Source: Paenibacillus xylanilyticus (GTDB lineage Bacteria; Bacillota; Bacilli; Paenibacillales; Paenibacillaceae). Taken from it: a stretch of DNA of 64,000 nucleotides. Position 1 is the first letter of the stretch; every line of letters starts with the position of its first letter. Below, one piece after another: positions 62,358 to 64,000 of the stretch. The position numbers were made by a program, and so were the translations under genes. Location of the stretch: NCBI RefSeq assembly GCF_013359935.1, contig NZ_JABMCB010000201.1:186001-250000 (forward strand), given 5' to 3'. The notes under the pieces are model-generated. The model did not search any database. It saw nothing but the letters and a program-made list of their open reading frames with translations, and had not been told where the DNA came from.

Positions 62358-63422
62358 GTGAAACGCTTGGATACAAACACAGGCGAAGGCGCAAACAACA
62401 CATTAAGCCAGGCATTCAGTCTGGGCGTGCTCGACCTGGTGCCAAGGTTGAATGGCGCATCTGCGGAACAGGCTTTGCAGCAGTCCTTAACATTGGCCCA
62501 ACAAGCCGAAGCCTGGGGGTATACCCGGTACTGGACGTCTGAACATCATGATATGGATGAGCTGGCATCAGCATCACCTGAAGTGCTGCTCGCGCATATC
62601 GGGGCCAGGACCAATTCGATCCAGCTTGGTTCTGGTGCCGTTTTGCTGCCACACTACAGCCCGCTCAAGGTGGCTGAGTCCTTTCGGCTGCTGGGCGCAC
62701 TCTATCCGGGACGGATTGAACTGGGTCTTGGGAGGGCTCCGGGTGGTGGGCCGCATGCAACTATGGCACTCAGCGGCAATTACTTGCAGCATGTGTCCAA
62801 ATTACCGGAATCACTGGCCGCACTGACCGAACTGCTCGAAGACCGATACACCTATGAGGAGCATCCGGTATCGGCCCGGCCAATCCCGGAACGTCCCATC
62901 TCCCTGTGGATGCTGGGCACAAATGTCAAAAGTGCTGAATTTGCAGCACAGTTTGGGATGGGATATGTATTCGGTCAATTCATGAGCGATGCCGATGGTA
63001 CGGAGGCTGTAAGGCGGTATCGGGAGGGTTTCAAACCTAGCAAAACCATGCATGAACCAAGAGTTATGGTTGCGGTTAGTGCATTGTGTGCGGAGACAGA
63101 GGCAGAAGCTCAAGCTTGGAGTCGAGAAATGACAGATCGGCGCAAAAGGAGTGGACAAGCTGTATCAGCTCTGCCGTCCACCAAGAGAGAGTATGACAAT
63201 AACACGAATAACAATACCCCCAACAGCGAAGCGAGAGGCATGGATGATGGCGAGGCGCGCAAACACTTTGCTGGAACAGCACCGAAGATCTGGGAACAAT
63301 TAAGCCAGGTAAGTGAGCGACTGGAGACGAAGCGCTTCCTCGTTGTTACGGCTGGTCCGGATTACGAACGGAGGCTTAAGTCTTATCGATTGTTGGCTGA
63401 GGCGGGGAAGGTATTCGTTTGA
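62358..63422 (+). CDS. LLM-class flavin-dependent oxidoreductase
   Basis: A 354-residue luciferase-like (F420/FMN) TIM-barrel monooxygenase. LGVLDLVPRLNGASAEQALQQ, WGYTRYWTSEHHDMDELASASPEVLLAHIGARTNSIQLGSGAVLLPHYSPLKVAE and LYPGRIELGLGRAPGG are class signatures. Starts at GTG 62358 (TAGGGA six bases upstream) or TTG 62367; both are plausible. An Asn/Thr-rich loop near 272-285 looks like a low-complexity insertion. Substrate unknown. Confidence 0.88.
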   Translation: MKRLDTNTGEGANNTLSQAFSLGVLDLVPRLNGASAEQALQQSLTLAQQAEAWGYTRYWTSEHHDMDELASASPEVLLAHIGARTNSIQLGSGAVLLPHYSPLKVAESFRLLGALYPGRIELGLGRAPGGGPHATMALSGNYLQHVSKLPESLAALTELLEDRYTYEEHPVSARPIPERPISLWMLGTNVKSAEFAAQFGMGYVFGQFMSDADGTEAVRRYREGFKPSKTMHEPRVMVAVSALCAETEAEAQAWSREMTDRRKRSGQAVSALPSTKREYDNNTNNNTPNSEARGMDDGEARKHFAGTAPKIWEQLSQVSERLETKRFLVVTAGPDYERRLKSYRLLAEAGKVFV

Positions 63423-63488
63423 GTGAGTGACGGTTGCTCGGTTCGTTAGTATCTGCCCTGCCAACGGTCAACCTTGCACGTCTGAAGG

Positions 63489-63527
63489 GCTGCAGATCGG
63501 GTTTACCCGTATGCTGCAGCTCTTTTC
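63489..63527 (+). terminator. Intrinsic terminator after the LLM gene
   Basis: GCTGCAG pairs with CTGCAGC, enclosing CGGG-TTTA-CCCG, followed by TCTTTTC. A TATAAT at 63631-63636 and the dyad TTCGGA-TCGGT-TCCGAA near 63728-63744 precede the next gene. No clear -35 is seen. Confidence 0.75.
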
Positions 63528-63766
63528 TTATTTCACTTTGTGCACGTTACATAATGTATCATTGTTGAAATGTGGTGTGTACGAGGCACAAGATTTTACA
63601 AAACAGATCATGTTCTAAACAAAATAATGTTATAATACTTTACGTCAGTTTACCTATGGATATATGATGAAATAGTATTTTACAAGATGCCAAAAGAAGG
63701 GTAAAACCAAGACCAAAGTACCGTAAATTCGGATCGGTTCCGAATAAGGCATAAGGGGGAAATCAC

Positions 63767-64000
63767 ATGTTCAGCAGATTCAAGATCAGGAGTATCGGTC
63801 TGCGTATCAGCATCGCGTTCTATTTGTTAATCCTCTGTTTAATTCTCCTTAGCGTCACCGTCATTTCCCGGTTGAATGCAATGGAAGCCAACACCAATGA
63901 GATTACGGGCAACTGGATGCCTTCGATTCAGCAAATTAACCGGTTGAACTATACTACGGAGCATATTTTGTCGTTGAGTTACCGCCACTTTGATGCTCAG
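63767..64000 (+). CDS. Methyl-accepting chemotaxis protein, N-terminal part (cut by window end)
   Basis: The first 78 residues only. A charged start (MFSRFKIRSIGLRI) leads into a membrane helix SIAFYLLILCLILLSVTVI and then ISRLNAMEANTNEITGNWMPSIQQINRLNYTTEHILSLSYRH. This is the four-helix-bundle (4HB_MCP) sensor domain of chemoreceptors. AAGGGGGAAATCAC precedes the ATG. The HAMP and signalling domains would lie beyond the window. Confidence 0.82.
   Translation, partial: MFSRFKIRSIGLRISIAFYLLILCLILLSVTVISRLNAMEANTNEITGNWMPSIQQINRLNYTTEHILSLSYRHFDAQ

Noticed and set aside
63427..63618. 63-codon frame after the LLM gene
   Set aside because: Covers the intrinsic terminator hairpin and has no Shine-Dalgarno.

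Overview
The window looks like chromosomal DNA of a low-to-mid GC endospore-forming Firmicute, most probably Paenibacillus. This is inferred from strong AGGAGG ribosome binding sites, frequent GTG/TTG starts, an SLH-type surface protein, a proline T-box leader, a CIRCE site, a DUF4127 gene and PBSX-like (Xkd) phage tail genes. No tRNA, rRNA, CRISPR array or transposase gene was seen.

Layout. 0-26 kb is mostly chromosomal: the end of an SLH protein, an EcsC-like protein, a fosmidomycin-resistance-type MFS exporter, the queuosine precursor operon queC-queD-queE-queF behind a preQ1-I-like leader, an AIM24 gene with a coiled-coil membrane protein, an orphan VWA-protein C-terminal-type gene behind a near-perfect LexA box, a WYL regulator, a DEDDh exonuclease, proS with a T-box, a secreted 5'-nucleotidase with LysM, an ImmA/ImmR-like pair, an ArpU-like late phage regulator, a NarL-type two-component system, an FMN reductase, two VOC proteins and a DUF4127 protein.

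26.9-53.0 kb is a head-less contractile-tail island. Two complete, collinear and diverged tail modules lie in tandem. Each runs from a tail-terminator-type gene through a small protein, sheath, tube, tail assembly chaperone with a -1 frameshift site, tape measure, LysM protein, hub, DUF2577, DUF2634, baseplate J and DUF2313 to a fibre. One lysis cassette (holin plus GH25 lysozyme) follows module 2. No capsid, portal, terminase, integrase or replication gene is visible, so the island is best read as a PBSX/tailocin-like particle locus. The module 1 sheath gene carries a single-base frameshift. The module 2 sheath is intact and could in principle serve both modules. The ImmA/ImmR/ArpU control genes sit 9 kb upstream, separated by ordinary genes.

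53-64 kb returns to chromosomal genes: a peptide ABC transporter (binding protein plus two permeases), htpG under a consensus promoter and an exact CIRCE operator, a dNTP triphosphohydrolase, an LLM flavin oxidoreductase and the start of a chemotaxis receptor.

Two families of non-coding structure run through the window. The first is a 110-150 bp hairpin repeat with at least seven intergenic copies whose arms vary in sequence but keep pairing. The second is a ~185 nt leader-like element ending in an intrinsic terminator, present once before and once after the DUF4127 gene. Together with the double tail module, these are the most unusual contents of the window.
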